From the NCBI GenBank assembly GCA_030593225.1, contig JAUVHP010000021.1:1-14178 (forward strand): a stretch of DNA of 14,178 nucleotides. Direction: 5' to 3'. Shown here in pieces: positions 1-6,811 of this stretch. Positions within the stretch are counted from its first letter, which is position 1, and each line of letters begins with the position of its first letter. The notes under the pieces are model-generated. The model saw nothing but the letters and a program-made list of their open reading frames with translations, made no database searches and was not told the DNA's origin. The position numbers were made by a program, and so were the translations under genes. The stretch comes from an archaeon (GTDB taxonomy: Archaea; Nanobdellota; Nanobdellia; Pacearchaeales; GW2011-AR1).

Positions 1-18
1 TTTACTTTAACACATAAA

Positions 19-26
19 TTTAAAAT
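19..26 (+). promoter_or_regulatory. TATA box of the RmlD-like gene (leaderless)
   Basis: TTTAAAAT at 19-26 is centred 25.5 bp before the ATG at 48, the distance expected between an archaeal TATA box and a start site lying on the A of the ATG. No Shine-Dalgarno sequence lies between the box and the ATG. The same spacing recurs at the other unit-opening genes of this window, which is the main support in such AT-rich DNA. Confidence 0.6.
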
Positions 27-47
27 CTTTTATTTTAATTAAAAAAC

Positions 48-959
48 ATGGGTTTTAACCATCTTCAGCACAAAGAAAAGGTTTTGATAACGGGGGGAAG
101 TGGGTTATTAGGCTCGAATTTATCAATTATTTTTAAAGAAGATTTTAAAGTATATTTTACATTCAATAATAATTTTATAAATTTAAAAGATTGTGAAGGG
201 GTTAAAGTGGATTTGACTAATTTTGAAGAAACAAAAAAATTAATTTTAAAAATTAATCCAAAAATTATAGTTCATTGTGCTGCACTAACAAATGTTGATT
301 ATTGTGAAGAAAATCCAAATGAAGCACAAGCAATTAATTCAGAATTAACAAAAAATATAGCAAAAATTTCAAATGAAATTAATAGTAAATTAATTTATAT
401 TTCTACAGACGCCATTTTTGATGGTTTAAAAGGAAATTATTTAGAAGAAGATAAGACAAGTCCTATTAATATTTATGGCGAAACAAAACTTAATGGGGAG
501 AAGTATGTAAAGGAATATTGCAAAAATTATCTTATTCTCAGAACTAATATTTATGGATGGAATGCACTATCAAAATATAGTCTAGCAGAATGGATGTTAG
601 ATAAGTTAGAAAAAAATGAGGGATTTTGCGGGTTTAATGATATTTTATTTACTCCAATCTCTGTAAATAATCTGGGAAGAATTATTTTAGAATCCTCTAA
701 AAGAGATATAAAAGGGTTATATAATATTGCAGGTCCTACAAAATGTTCAAAATTTGAATTTGCAAATTTAATTGCAGAAGTTTTCAATCTAAATAAAAAA
801 TTAATAAAATCTGTTAGTTCCGATGTTATTAATTTTAAAGCAAAAAGATCAAAAAATATGTGCCTAAATATAGAAAAAGCAAAAAAAAAATTTAATACTC
901 CAATTTTGAATCTTAAAGAATGTCTTGATGAATTCAAATCCTTAAGAAATTTTAAATAG
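48..959 (+). CDS. RmlD-like dTDP-4-dehydrorhamnose reductase / extended SDR (nucleotide-sugar reductase)
   Basis: Probable NAD(P)H-dependent reductase or epimerase of a nucleotide sugar, acting in the cytosol to make a deoxysugar donor. The 303-residue protein has the extended short-chain dehydrogenase layout. The Rossmann glycine motif GGSGLLG is at residues 16-22, HCAALTNVDYCE at 76-87 is typical of the RmlD substrate-binding family, IYISTDAIFDG lies around 116-126 with the catalytic Ser/Thr region, and the catalytic pair YxxxK is Y143/K147 in NIYGETKLNGE. Length matches RmlD (about 290-300). The ATG at 48 is chosen because a TATA box sits 25.5 bp upstream. The 3' end overlaps the convergent glycosyltransferase gene by 8 bp. 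Exact substrate is unknown; MAT2B-like or other 4-keto-sugar reductases of the same fold remain possible. The rest of a rhamnose pathway (RmlABC) is not in the window. Confidence 0.85.
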   Translation: MGFNHLQHKEKVLITGGSGLLGSNLSIIFKEDFKVYFTFNNNFINLKDCEGVKVDLTNFEETKKLILKINPKIIVHCAALTNVDYCEENPNEAQAINSELTKNIAKISNEINSKLIYISTDAIFDGLKGNYLEEDKTSPINIYGETKLNGEKYVKEYCKNYLILRTNIYGWNALSKYSLAEWMLDKLEKNEGFCGFNDILFTPISVNNLGRIILESSKRDIKGLYNIAGPTKCSKFEFANLIAEVFNLNKKLIKSVSSDVINFKAKRSKNMCLNIEKAKKKFNTPILNLKECLDEFKSLRNFK

Positions 960-2106
960 AAGTTATCTCATCAAATATTTTTTCCAACTTTTTATTCCTA
1001 ACTTCTGTGGAAAATTCATTTTCATATTTTTTTCTAGATTCTTTACCCATTTTTTCCCGCAATTTTGGATTTTCAATCAAAGTAGTTAAATGGGCTACAA
1101 TTTGTTTAATTGTTTCTTCCTTATTATTTCTCCAAATAAATTCCGCAAATCTTTCAAAGTCAGAACTAGAAGGGCCCATGTTTTTGTATTTCCCTTTATT
1201 TTTTATTTTAATCATAAGCCCATTTTTACCTTCTTCTATTGAATCAGGTAATCCAAACATATCAGAACAAACCATTGGTAATCCAGAACCCATAGCTTCA
1301 ATAATTGTCATTCCTAACCCAAAATAATTTGGAAATAAAAAAATATCGCTTTGAGCATAAAATCTAAATAATTTTTCTCTGTCCATTAAAGGAATAATCT
1401 CCAAATTTTTAATATTTGTGTCAATATTTTTAGGAACATTAGATATAATTTTTAATTTTATATTTTTATATTTTTTACCCAATATTCTAAAAGCTTCTAT
1501 TGTTTCCCTTCCGCCTTTTAAGTTAAATATCGTTGGATCTGTTTGATTTGCAGTTCCCACAAATATTATATTTATAAATTTAGGATCTTTCTTATTTTCA
1601 ATCTTAGGAATTTTCGTTCCAAAATGAACAACTTCAATTTTATCTTTAATCTTTTGAGAATCAAATTCTCTTTCAATACTTTTTTTTGCAAAATTAGTAA
1701 ATGCAAGAATTTTTTTACAATATTTTGAAGATAAGTTAGCTTCAATTTTTTCCTTATTTTTTTCAAGTAATTTTCTATTATGTCCTGCAAAAACAATAGC
1801 TTCTTCTGCATCACACACCCAAGGAAATTTTTTAGAGATGGTTTGGTCTGGACAATAAATTAAATCAATATTTTTTGGAATTTCTACAAATTTTGAACTT
1901 AAACTTATTGGGGTTATAAATTTTGAAAAAACTTTTTTATAAATAAAATTAATAGTTTTATTTTTCTTTAAAGAGCTTAGCTTATCAATATCAATTTTAG
2001 AGTAATTAACTATAAACTCATAACCTTTAGGAGGATTATTTATTAACTCTTGCCATAATGTATGCATCTTTTCTGAAAGAGAATTAAATAATATTTTCTT
2101 AGCCAT
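952..2106 (-). CDS. GT4-family glycosyltransferase
   Basis: Probable retaining GT-B glycosyltransferase that transfers a sugar from a nucleotide donor to a lipid-linked glycan on the cytosolic side. The 384-residue protein has an N-terminal acceptor half and a C-terminal donor half: VVHFGTKIP at about 159-167 precedes the second Rossmann domain, IIFVGTANQTDP opens that domain near 180, KGGRETIEAF follows near 197-206, and GLGMTIIEAMGSGLPMV at about 263-279 is the donor-binding motif of the family with its conserved glutamates. I start it at the ATG at 2106, giving MAKKILFNSL, not at the in-frame TTG at 2118: a TATA-like box is centred exactly 25.5 bp upstream of 2106, which would leave the TTG outside a leaderless transcript. 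It is divergent from the radical SAM gene at 2205. Sugar specificity is not readable. Confidence 0.85.
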   Translation of the reverse strand: MAKKILFNSLSEKMHTLWQELINNPPKGYEFIVNYSKIDIDKLSSLKKNKTINFIYKKVFSKFITPISLSSKFVEIPKNIDLIYCPDQTISKKFPWVCDAEEAIVFAGHNRKLLEKNKEKIEANLSSKYCKKILAFTNFAKKSIEREFDSQKIKDKIEVVHFGTKIPKIENKKDPKFINIIFVGTANQTDPTIFNLKGGRETIEAFRILGKKYKNIKLKIISNVPKNIDTNIKNLEIIPLMDREKLFRFYAQSDIFLFPNYFGLGMTIIEAMGSGLPMVCSDMFGLPDSIEEGKNGLMIKIKNKGKYKNMGPSSSDFERFAEFIWRNNKEETIKQIVAHLTTLIENPKLREKMGKESRKKYENEFSTEVRNKKLEKIFDEITSI

Positions 2107-2127
2107 TAACTTAATCAATCAATTCTA

Positions 2128-2135
2128 TTTTAAAA
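2128..2135 (-). promoter_or_regulatory. TATA box of the GT4 gene at 952-2106 (leaderless)
   Basis: The palindromic TTTTAAAA at 2128-2135 is centred 25.5 bp upstream of the ATG at 2106. It decides the start codon, because an upstream in-frame TTG at 2118 lies only about 13 bp from this box and so before the expected transcription start. Confidence 0.55.
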
Positions 2136-2175
2136 TATTGTCCTATTTTAGTATCTAAATCTAACAAGAACAATT

Positions 2176-2183
2176 TTTATAAA
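2176..2183 (+). promoter_or_regulatory. TATA box of the radical SAM gene at 2205 (leaderless)
   Basis: TTTATAAA at 2176-2183 is centred 25.5 bp before the ATG at 2205. No Shine-Dalgarno site is present. Together with the box at 2128-2135 it makes a divergent pair of promoters inside a 98-bp intergenic gap. Confidence 0.6.
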
Positions 2184-2204
2184 TCAATCTTAAATTTAAT
2201 TTAT

Positions 2205-3635
2205 ATGAAATTATTTTTAATCAATCCAGATTACATGGTTTATGGGGATCCTCCTTTGGGTTTGGCTTATTTATCATCTTACATAAAAAAGAATTGTTCA
2301 TTCATAGAATTAGAAATTCTAGACCAATTAACTCAAAAAGAAATCATTAAGAAAATAAAAAAAGATATTCCCCAAATTATTGGATTCACAGCAGTAAGTA
2401 TAAATTATGTTTTTGTAAAAAAATTAGCAGAAAAAATAAAATCTCTTTTTCCCAAAATAATTTTAATTCTTGGTGGGGTTCATATAACAACTTCTCCAGA
2501 ATCTTTTGAAGATTCGTCATTTGATATTGCAGTTAGAGGGGAAGGAGAAATATGTCTTACAAAATTATTAAATGTTATAAGAGAAAATCAAACAATAAAT
2601 TATGAAAAATTATCAAAAATAAATGGACTTTTATTTAAAGAAAACAACAAAATAATAAATACAGGATTAAGTGAAATGATTGAAAACCTAGACAATATTC
2701 CAATACCCTCAAGAGATTTGTTAAATATGAATTATTATATTCTTCCAAGATTTTCTTCAGGAGACGAAATTGATTCTATAGGCTCATTACTAACTTCAAG
2801 AGGATGCCCTTATTCATGTAAATTTTGTTCATCAAGCAGTTTTTGGAAAAGAAAAGTTAGATTTTTTTCAGCTAAAAGAGTTGCAGAAGAAATAGAAATT
2901 TTATATAAAATTTACAAATACAATCACATATACATTTATGACGACCTCTTTTCAATAAATAAGGAACGATTAAGAAAAATAATTTCTATATTAAAACAAA
3001 AGAATATTTTAGGAAAAATAAGATTTAGTGTTTATGGAAGAGCAAATTGTTTTGATGAAGAAACTGCAAAATTATTAAAAGAACTTAATGTAAAAGATAT
3101 AGTCTTTGGATTTGAAACTGGTTCACAAAGATTATTGACATTTTTGAAAGGCAAAGGAATAACTATTGAAGATGGAATAAAAGCAATTAGTTTATCAAAA
3201 AAATATTCTCTTAGTCCAGGAGGGTTTTTTATTTTGGGTTCACCAACTGAAACCGAATATGATATGGAAAAAACTTATAATTTTATAAAAAATAATTGCA
3301 GAGAAAATTTCATAATTTATCAAACAATCCCTTTTCCCGGAACTTATCTTTGGAATGATGCATTAAAAAATAAAATTATCCAGAAAGATTTTTATGAAAA
3401 AGAACAGAAAGAATTTATTGATATAACTCCTGATTTAATTTTATCAAAAGAAATATCTAATGAACAATTTATTAATTATTTTAAAAAAATAAATTCTCTT
3501 CATTCAAATAAAAAGAAACCTTTTTTCAAAAAAATATTTAAGATAAAACCAAGACATCTAAAACCAATTCTGACAAAAGAATTTTTCAAAAAAAGTTTCA
3601 ATCTTAAATCTGCGGTTTTGAAAAGAATTTCTTAA
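2205..3635 (+). CDS. Radical SAM protein with N-terminal B12-binding-type domain
   Basis: Probable oxygen-sensitive [4Fe-4S] enzyme that uses S-adenosylmethionine, and likely cobalamin, for methylation or rearrangement of an unactivated carbon in a lipid or sugar. The 476 residues fall into a B12-binding-type Rossmann domain (about 1-125, with PLGLAYLSSYIKK near 17-29, LGGVHITTSPE near 89-99 and RGEGE at 111-115) and a radical SAM barrel starting at RGCPYSCKFC, where C201, C205 and C208 form the CxxxCxxC cluster site. GFETGSQRLL near residue 300 is the strand motif usual in this class. The C-terminal 60 residues are lysine-rich. I do not see the DxHxxG base-on cobalamin motif, as in many members of this class, so cobalamin binding is inference. 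The gene stands alone behind its own promoter and its stop abuts the convergent GT2 gene with no gap. Its reaction is unknown. Confidence 0.85.
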   Translation: MKLFLINPDYMVYGDPPLGLAYLSSYIKKNCSFIELEILDQLTQKEIIKKIKKDIPQIIGFTAVSINYVFVKKLAEKIKSLFPKIILILGGVHITTSPESFEDSSFDIAVRGEGEICLTKLLNVIRENQTINYEKLSKINGLLFKENNKIINTGLSEMIENLDNIPIPSRDLLNMNYYILPRFSSGDEIDSIGSLLTSRGCPYSCKFCSSSSFWKRKVRFFSAKRVAEEIEILYKIYKYNHIYIYDDLFSINKERLRKIISILKQKNILGKIRFSVYGRANCFDEETAKLLKELNVKDIVFGFETGSQRLLTFLKGKGITIEDGIKAISLSKKYSLSPGGFFILGSPTETEYDMEKTYNFIKNNCRENFIIYQTIPFPGTYLWNDALKNKIIQKDFYEKEQKEFIDITPDLILSKEISNEQFINYFKKINSLHSNKKKPFFKKIFKIKPRHLKPILTKEFFKKSFNLKSAVLKRIS

Positions 3636-4484
3636 TCATTTCCAAACCTCTCTCCTAACAACAGCTTTCTCAATTCCTTCAAAATATCCTCTAAACTTAA
3701 ACCAAAAAAATCTTATTTTATTCCTAAAACTAACTCCACTAATTCTGGTCTTTAAACTTTTTAAAAAAACTAAAACTGGCAAGAATAATCCAAATAAAAT
3801 TAGTGCAAAATATTTTATTCCAAACATCTTAAAAATCACAAATCTCTCTTTCCAACTTGCACCAATCCATTTAGCTTGTTTAAATGTTTCTTCTAATGTT
3901 TCAGGATTATTGTGATAACAAATTGTATTTTCTGCAACAACCGGTTTTACACCATATTTATACCAAAAAGTTTGATCATCAGCATACCCATACTTAGAAT
4001 CAAATCCTCCCATTTCTAAAAACTTATTTTTTCTAATAGCCCTAAAAATTTTAACACTTTTTGCACCCTCTTTGTCTACGCGAATTTCCCCCCATAATCT
4101 ACTCCAAATATTATTTGTATTAGTTGCAATTTCGTTTTCGTGAGTAGTTCCGATTATTTTTTCATTTTTCAAAATTGGCTTAATCAAATTTTCCAAATAA
4201 TACTTATCAAAAGTCATATCTGCATCAATAAAAATTAGAATTTCTCCTTTTGCTTTTCCTGCCCCAAGATTTCGAGAAAATGCAGTCCCTTTATGTTTAC
4301 CTCCAAACAATTTAATTTTTTTATATTTTTGAACAATTTCTTTTGTTTTATCTGTGGAACCATCATCAACTATAACAATCTCAAAATTTTCATAACTTTG
4401 TTTTTTCAAAGATTCAAAACATTTTCCAATATATTTCTCTTCATTATAAGTTGGTATGATAATTGAGATAAACATGTTTTCCAT
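3636..4484 (-). CDS. GT2-family glycosyltransferase with C-terminal membrane segment
   Basis: Probable inverting GT-A glycosyltransferase. The 282-residue protein begins MENMFISIIIPTYNEEKYI, the standard GT2 opening, followed by IVDDGSTD at about 38-45 (nucleotide binding), IFIDADMTFD at about 85-94 with the metal-binding DAD, and YADDQTFWYKYG near 167-178 for the catalytic acidic region. A hydrophobic stretch at about 226-242 (FALILFGLFLPVLVFL) suggests membrane anchoring. The open frame reaches back to 4553, but the added 23 residues (rich in C, F, K) match nothing in the family, and the ATG at 4484 lies exactly 25.5 bp from the shared TATA box, so I choose it. It is divergent from the methyltransferase at 4535 and convergent with the radical SAM gene at 2205. 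Sugar and acceptor are unknown. Confidence 0.87.
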   Translation of the reverse strand: MENMFISIIIPTYNEEKYIGKCFESLKKQSYENFEIVIVDDGSTDKTKEIVQKYKKIKLFGGKHKGTAFSRNLGAGKAKGEILIFIDADMTFDKYYLENLIKPILKNEKIIGTTHENEIATNTNNIWSRLWGEIRVDKEGAKSVKIFRAIRKNKFLEMGGFDSKYGYADDQTFWYKYGVKPVVAENTICYHNNPETLEETFKQAKWIGASWKERFVIFKMFGIKYFALILFGLFLPVLVFLKSLKTRISGVSFRNKIRFFWFKFRGYFEGIEKAVVRREVWK

Positions 4485-4505
4485 ATATTTTTCAAACCAA
4501 CACTC

Positions 4506-4513
4506 TTTAAATA
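4506..4513. promoter_or_regulatory. Single TATA box shared by two divergent genes
   Basis: TTTAAATA at 4506-4513 has its centre at 4509.5, which is 25.5 bp from the ATG at 4535 on the plus strand and 25.5 bp from the ATG at 4484 on the minus strand. The TTTAAA core is its own reverse complement. No other AT-box lies at the required distance for either gene, so one box seems to serve both leaderless genes. Confidence 0.6.
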
Positions 4514-4534
4514 GATTATTTCTTTTAAATTCGC

Positions 4535-5191
4535 ATGAAAAATTTTGGACCAACAGAAAGACAATATAAAAAAATATTTAATTCAATCAATAAAATAGGC
4601 AAGAAAATAAATATTCTGGAAATTGGAGCTGGAAATAGGATATTGAAAAAATATCTAAATCCAAATGTGATTTATCACAGTCTAGACTTTGGAGATTCAC
4701 ACAATTTTAATTTTAATCTAGATGAAGGAAAATTTCCAATTAAAGAAAATATCTATGATATTATCATATGTACAGAAACTTTGGAACATGTAATGTATCC
4801 AAAAAAAGTTATAAATGAAATAAAAAGAGTTGCAAAAGAAAACGCTGTATTTTATTTCTCTCTCCCCAATGAATATAATTTTATAATGAGATTGTATTAT
4901 TTATTAGGTAAAAAAACATCAGTAGATGAACCTTTTGAAATTGTAGAAAAACACCTACATATACATAAACCAAGGGTTAAAGATATAATCAATTTATTTT
5001 CAAATAGTTTCAATATTAAAAAAATTTATTATATTTGGCAATCTAGAAAAGGTATGCATTTAAATTTCATGAAACAAGTCGACAAAATAATTAATATTTT
5101 AGCGAAGATATATCCAAGCTTATTTGCAAGATTAGTTCTTATTGAATGCAAACTTTCGCAAATTACAAAAAGTGAGGTTAAAAGAGAATGA
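4535..5191 (+). CDS. Class I SAM-dependent methyltransferase (Methyltransf_11 type)
   Basis: Probable small-molecule, lipid or sugar methyltransferase. The 218 residues hold the SAM-binding motif I as NILEIGAGNR (about 26-35), the acidic ribose-binding strand end SLDFGD (49-54), and the post-motif CTETLEHVMYPKK (79-91), followed by EIKRVAKENAVFYFSLPNE with the usual proline-loop near 110-113. Length is normal for the family. The ATG at 4535 is supported by the TATA box at 4506-4513. The stop TGA overlaps the ATG of the radical SAM gene in ATGA at 5188-5191, so the two are probably translationally coupled and act on the same pathway. Its first 13 codons and residues 180-206 reappear as a broken copy at 6645-6787. 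A methyltransferase tied to a radical SAM partner suggests tailoring of a glycan lipid, but the substrate is unknown. Confidence 0.85.
   Translation: MKNFGPTERQYKKIFNSINKIGKKINILEIGAGNRILKKYLNPNVIYHSLDFGDSHNFNFNLDEGKFPIKENIYDIIICTETLEHVMYPKKVINEIKRVAKENAVFYFSLPNEYNFIMRLYYLLGKKTSVDEPFEIVEKHLHIHKPRVKDIINLFSNSFNIKKIYYIWQSRKGMHLNFMKQVDKIINILAKIYPSLFARLVLIECKLSQITKSEVKRE
5174..5178 (+). promoter_or_regulatory. Shine-Dalgarno site of the radical SAM gene at 5188
   Basis: GAGGT at 5174-5178, nine bases before the ATG at 5188, is a clear match to the anti-Shine-Dalgarno core. It lies inside the end of the preceding methyltransferase gene. Its presence here and absence at the unit-opening genes marks this start as internal to an operon. 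Confidence 0.6.
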
Positions 5192-6648
5192 CAAGAATAT
5201 TATTTATATATCCAAAAAGAGCATCTGTTTCTTTTGGAATTGAATGTTTATCTGCGTACTTAAAATCAAATGGACATCATGCAGATTTAATATTATACGA
5301 TGAAAATAACTTTAGAGAAAGATTAATAAAAAGGTTAAAAATGTATGAGCCAGATTTTATAGGTTTCTCCGTTATGACTGAAGACTATGGTTGGGCTAAA
5401 AAGATTGGGAAATTGACTAGAAGCTTAACAAATATTCCAATAATTTTTGGAGGTAATCATCCTACAGGATGTCCAGAAGAAGTCATTAAAAATAGTTTTG
5501 TAGATTATCTTGTTAGAAGTGAAGGAGAAGAACCATTAATAGAGATAATAGAAAATCCAAAGAGGAATAATATAAAAAATACATGGATTAAAAGAAAAAA
5601 TAAAATTTATAAAAATAATTTGAGACCTCTAATTCAAGATTTAGACTCATTACCTTTACCAGATAAAACCCTATTTAATAAAGAAGGTAAACATTACAAA
5701 GAATTATATAATTGTATGGTTGGAAGAGGATGTCCTTTTGGTTGTTCTTATTGTTTTAATAATTATATGAAAAAATTACATCTGAATGAAAGATGGTCAA
5801 GAAAAAAGAGAAGTCCAATTAATGTGATTAGTGAATTAAAATTAGCTAAAAAATATGGTGCAAAAGTTATTTATTTTATTGATGATGTTTTTACATCAGA
5901 TAAAAAATGGTTAAATGAATTTTTAAATAAATATAAAAAAGAAATTAATATTCCCTTTAAGATTTTAGGCCATGTTTTATTTACAAATGATGAAATTTGT
6001 AAAATGTTAAAAGATGCAGGATGTATTGAAGTAGAATTTGGAATTCAGACACCATTTGAAAGTATAAGAACTAAAATTTGCAAGCGAGCAGAGACAAATA
6101 AACAAGTGATTAAATCTGTTAAATGTTTGAAAAAAAATAAAATTGTATTTTCTGTTAGCCACATATTTGGACTACCTTATGAAGAAAAAGAAAGTTGGGA
6201 AAAAGGATTAAACTTCTATATAGATATTAAACCAAACAAAATAGCAGATTTTTGGCTTCAATATTATCCCAATACGGAAATAGTTGATATTGGATTAGCT
6301 CATGGAGATTTAAAAAAACAACATTTAAAAGATGTGATTAATGGAAATATAACTTTTTCGATGGTAGGAAACCAAAGAAAAAAAAATAAAGATCTTTTAA
6401 GTTTATCAATATTTTTTCAATGGATTACTATTTTACCAAGACCTCTAAGTAGATTTTTAGCAAAGAATAAAAAATATAGAAAAATATTTTATAGCGAAAA
6501 AGTAAAAAATATTCCAAGGATATTACGTCATTTTACTTCTTTAAAATTATTCATTATTATGATAATGGCAATAAAAAGAAAAATTGAGATAGAATACAAC
6601 CCACAAATATCATCAATCACACACCATGAGAAGGAGTTAGGAAAATGA
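5188..6648 (+). CDS. Radical SAM protein with N-terminal B12-binding-type domain, coupled to a methyltransferase
   Basis: Probable [4Fe-4S] radical SAM enzyme acting on a lipid or sugar intermediate. Of 486 residues, about 1-125 form the B12-binding-type domain (FGIECLSAYLKSNGH near 16-30, IGFSVMTEDYGWAKKI near 58-73, IIFGGNHPTGCPEE at 85-98, VRSEGEEPL near 109-117). GRGCPFGCSYCFNN carries the cluster cysteines C182, C186 and C189. YFIDDVFTSD and VEFGIQTPFESIR are the expected barrel strands. The C-terminal region from about 370 is basic, with a hydrophobic LFIIMIMAI near the end that might touch the membrane. No DxHxxG cobalamin motif is visible. It starts in ATGA overlap with the methyltransferase and has a GAGGT site; it ends in another ATGA overlap with the start of a decayed methyltransferase copy. 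It is only distantly similar to the radical SAM protein at 2205-3635. Reaction unknown. Confidence 0.85.
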   Translation: MTRILFIYPKRASVSFGIECLSAYLKSNGHHADLILYDENNFRERLIKRLKMYEPDFIGFSVMTEDYGWAKKIGKLTRSLTNIPIIFGGNHPTGCPEEVIKNSFVDYLVRSEGEEPLIEIIENPKRNNIKNTWIKRKNKIYKNNLRPLIQDLDSLPLPDKTLFNKEGKHYKELYNCMVGRGCPFGCSYCFNNYMKKLHLNERWSRKKRSPINVISELKLAKKYGAKVIYFIDDVFTSDKKWLNEFLNKYKKEINIPFKILGHVLFTNDEICKMLKDAGCIEVEFGIQTPFESIRTKICKRAETNKQVIKSVKCLKKNKIVFSVSHIFGLPYEEKESWEKGLNFYIDIKPNKIADFWLQYYPNTEIVDIGLAHGDLKKQHLKDVINGNITFSMVGNQRKKNKDLLSLSIFFQWITILPRPLSRFLAKNKKYRKIFYSEKVKNIPRILRHFTSLKLFIIMIMAIKRKIEIEYNPQISSITHHEKELGK

Positions 6649-6787
6649 GTAATTTTGAACCAACAGAAAAACAATATAAAAAATATTTATAAAACAAGTT
6701 GATAAAATGATTAATATTCTAGCAAATATTCATCCTAATTTATTTGCAAGATTAGTTCTTATTGAGTGCAAAAATAAAATCCTTTAA
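6645..6787 (+). pseudogene. Remnant of a second copy of the 4535-5191 methyltransferase, internally deleted
   Basis: The ATG at 6645 opens MSNFEPTEKQYKK, matching the start of the upstream methyltransferase (MKNFGPTERQYKK; 32 of the first 36 bases identical), then stops at TAA 6690-6692. From 6692 in another frame the DNA encodes KQVDKMINILANIHPNLF and on to ARLVLIECK, matching residues 180-206 of that protein (23 of 27 residues and 69 of 81 bases by eye, including 26 identical bases at 6740-6765 against 5120-5145), ending at TAA 6785-6787. The shift in alignment offset shows a net loss of 490 bases, including the whole SAM-binding core, out of frame. The ATG overlaps the preceding stop as ATGA and is preceded by GGAG at 6633-6636, so the lost gene was an internal operon gene. 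The promoter of the next gene lies across its old stop. It cannot make a working enzyme. Confidence 0.9.
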
Positions 6788-6790
6788 ATA
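6783..6790 (+). promoter_or_regulatory. TATA box of the GT4 gene at 6812 (leaderless)
   Basis: TTTAAATA at 6783-6790 is centred 25.5 bp before the ATG at 6812. It overlaps the stop codon (6785-6787) of the decayed methyltransferase copy, so this promoter occupies what was the end of a coding region. Confidence 0.6.
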
Positions 6791-6811
6791 TATTCTTTTT
6801 ATTAATTTACT

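Noticed and set aside
1007..1327. Plus-strand open frame of 106 codons inside the GT4 gene, and similar shadow frames at 551-937 (-), 8956-9141 (-), 9592-9876 (+), 10723-10950 (+), 11285-11506 (+) and 13300-13575 (+)
   Set aside because: Each lies inside a clearly recognisable gene on another frame or strand, has low-complexity sequence, and shows no domain of its own.
2107..2118. TTG start at 2118 for the GT4 gene (adds four residues before MAKK)
   Set aside because: The TATA-like box at 2128-2135 is only about 13 bp from it but exactly 25.5 bp from the ATG at 2106, matching the other genes.
4485..4553. Upstream in-frame start of the GT2 gene at 4553, giving 23 extra residues
   Set aside because: The extra residues do not look like a GT2 N-terminus, they overlap the divergent methyltransferase gene, and the shared TATA box points to the ATG at 4484.
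6645..6692. A 15-residue open frame after the radical SAM gene as a real small protein
   Set aside because: Its sequence is the N-terminus of the neighbouring methyltransferase cut off by a deletion and frameshift.
6649..6811. Possible non-coding RNA or attachment site in the longest gap
   Set aside because: The stretch is fully explained by the methyltransferase remnant and the promoter of the next gene.
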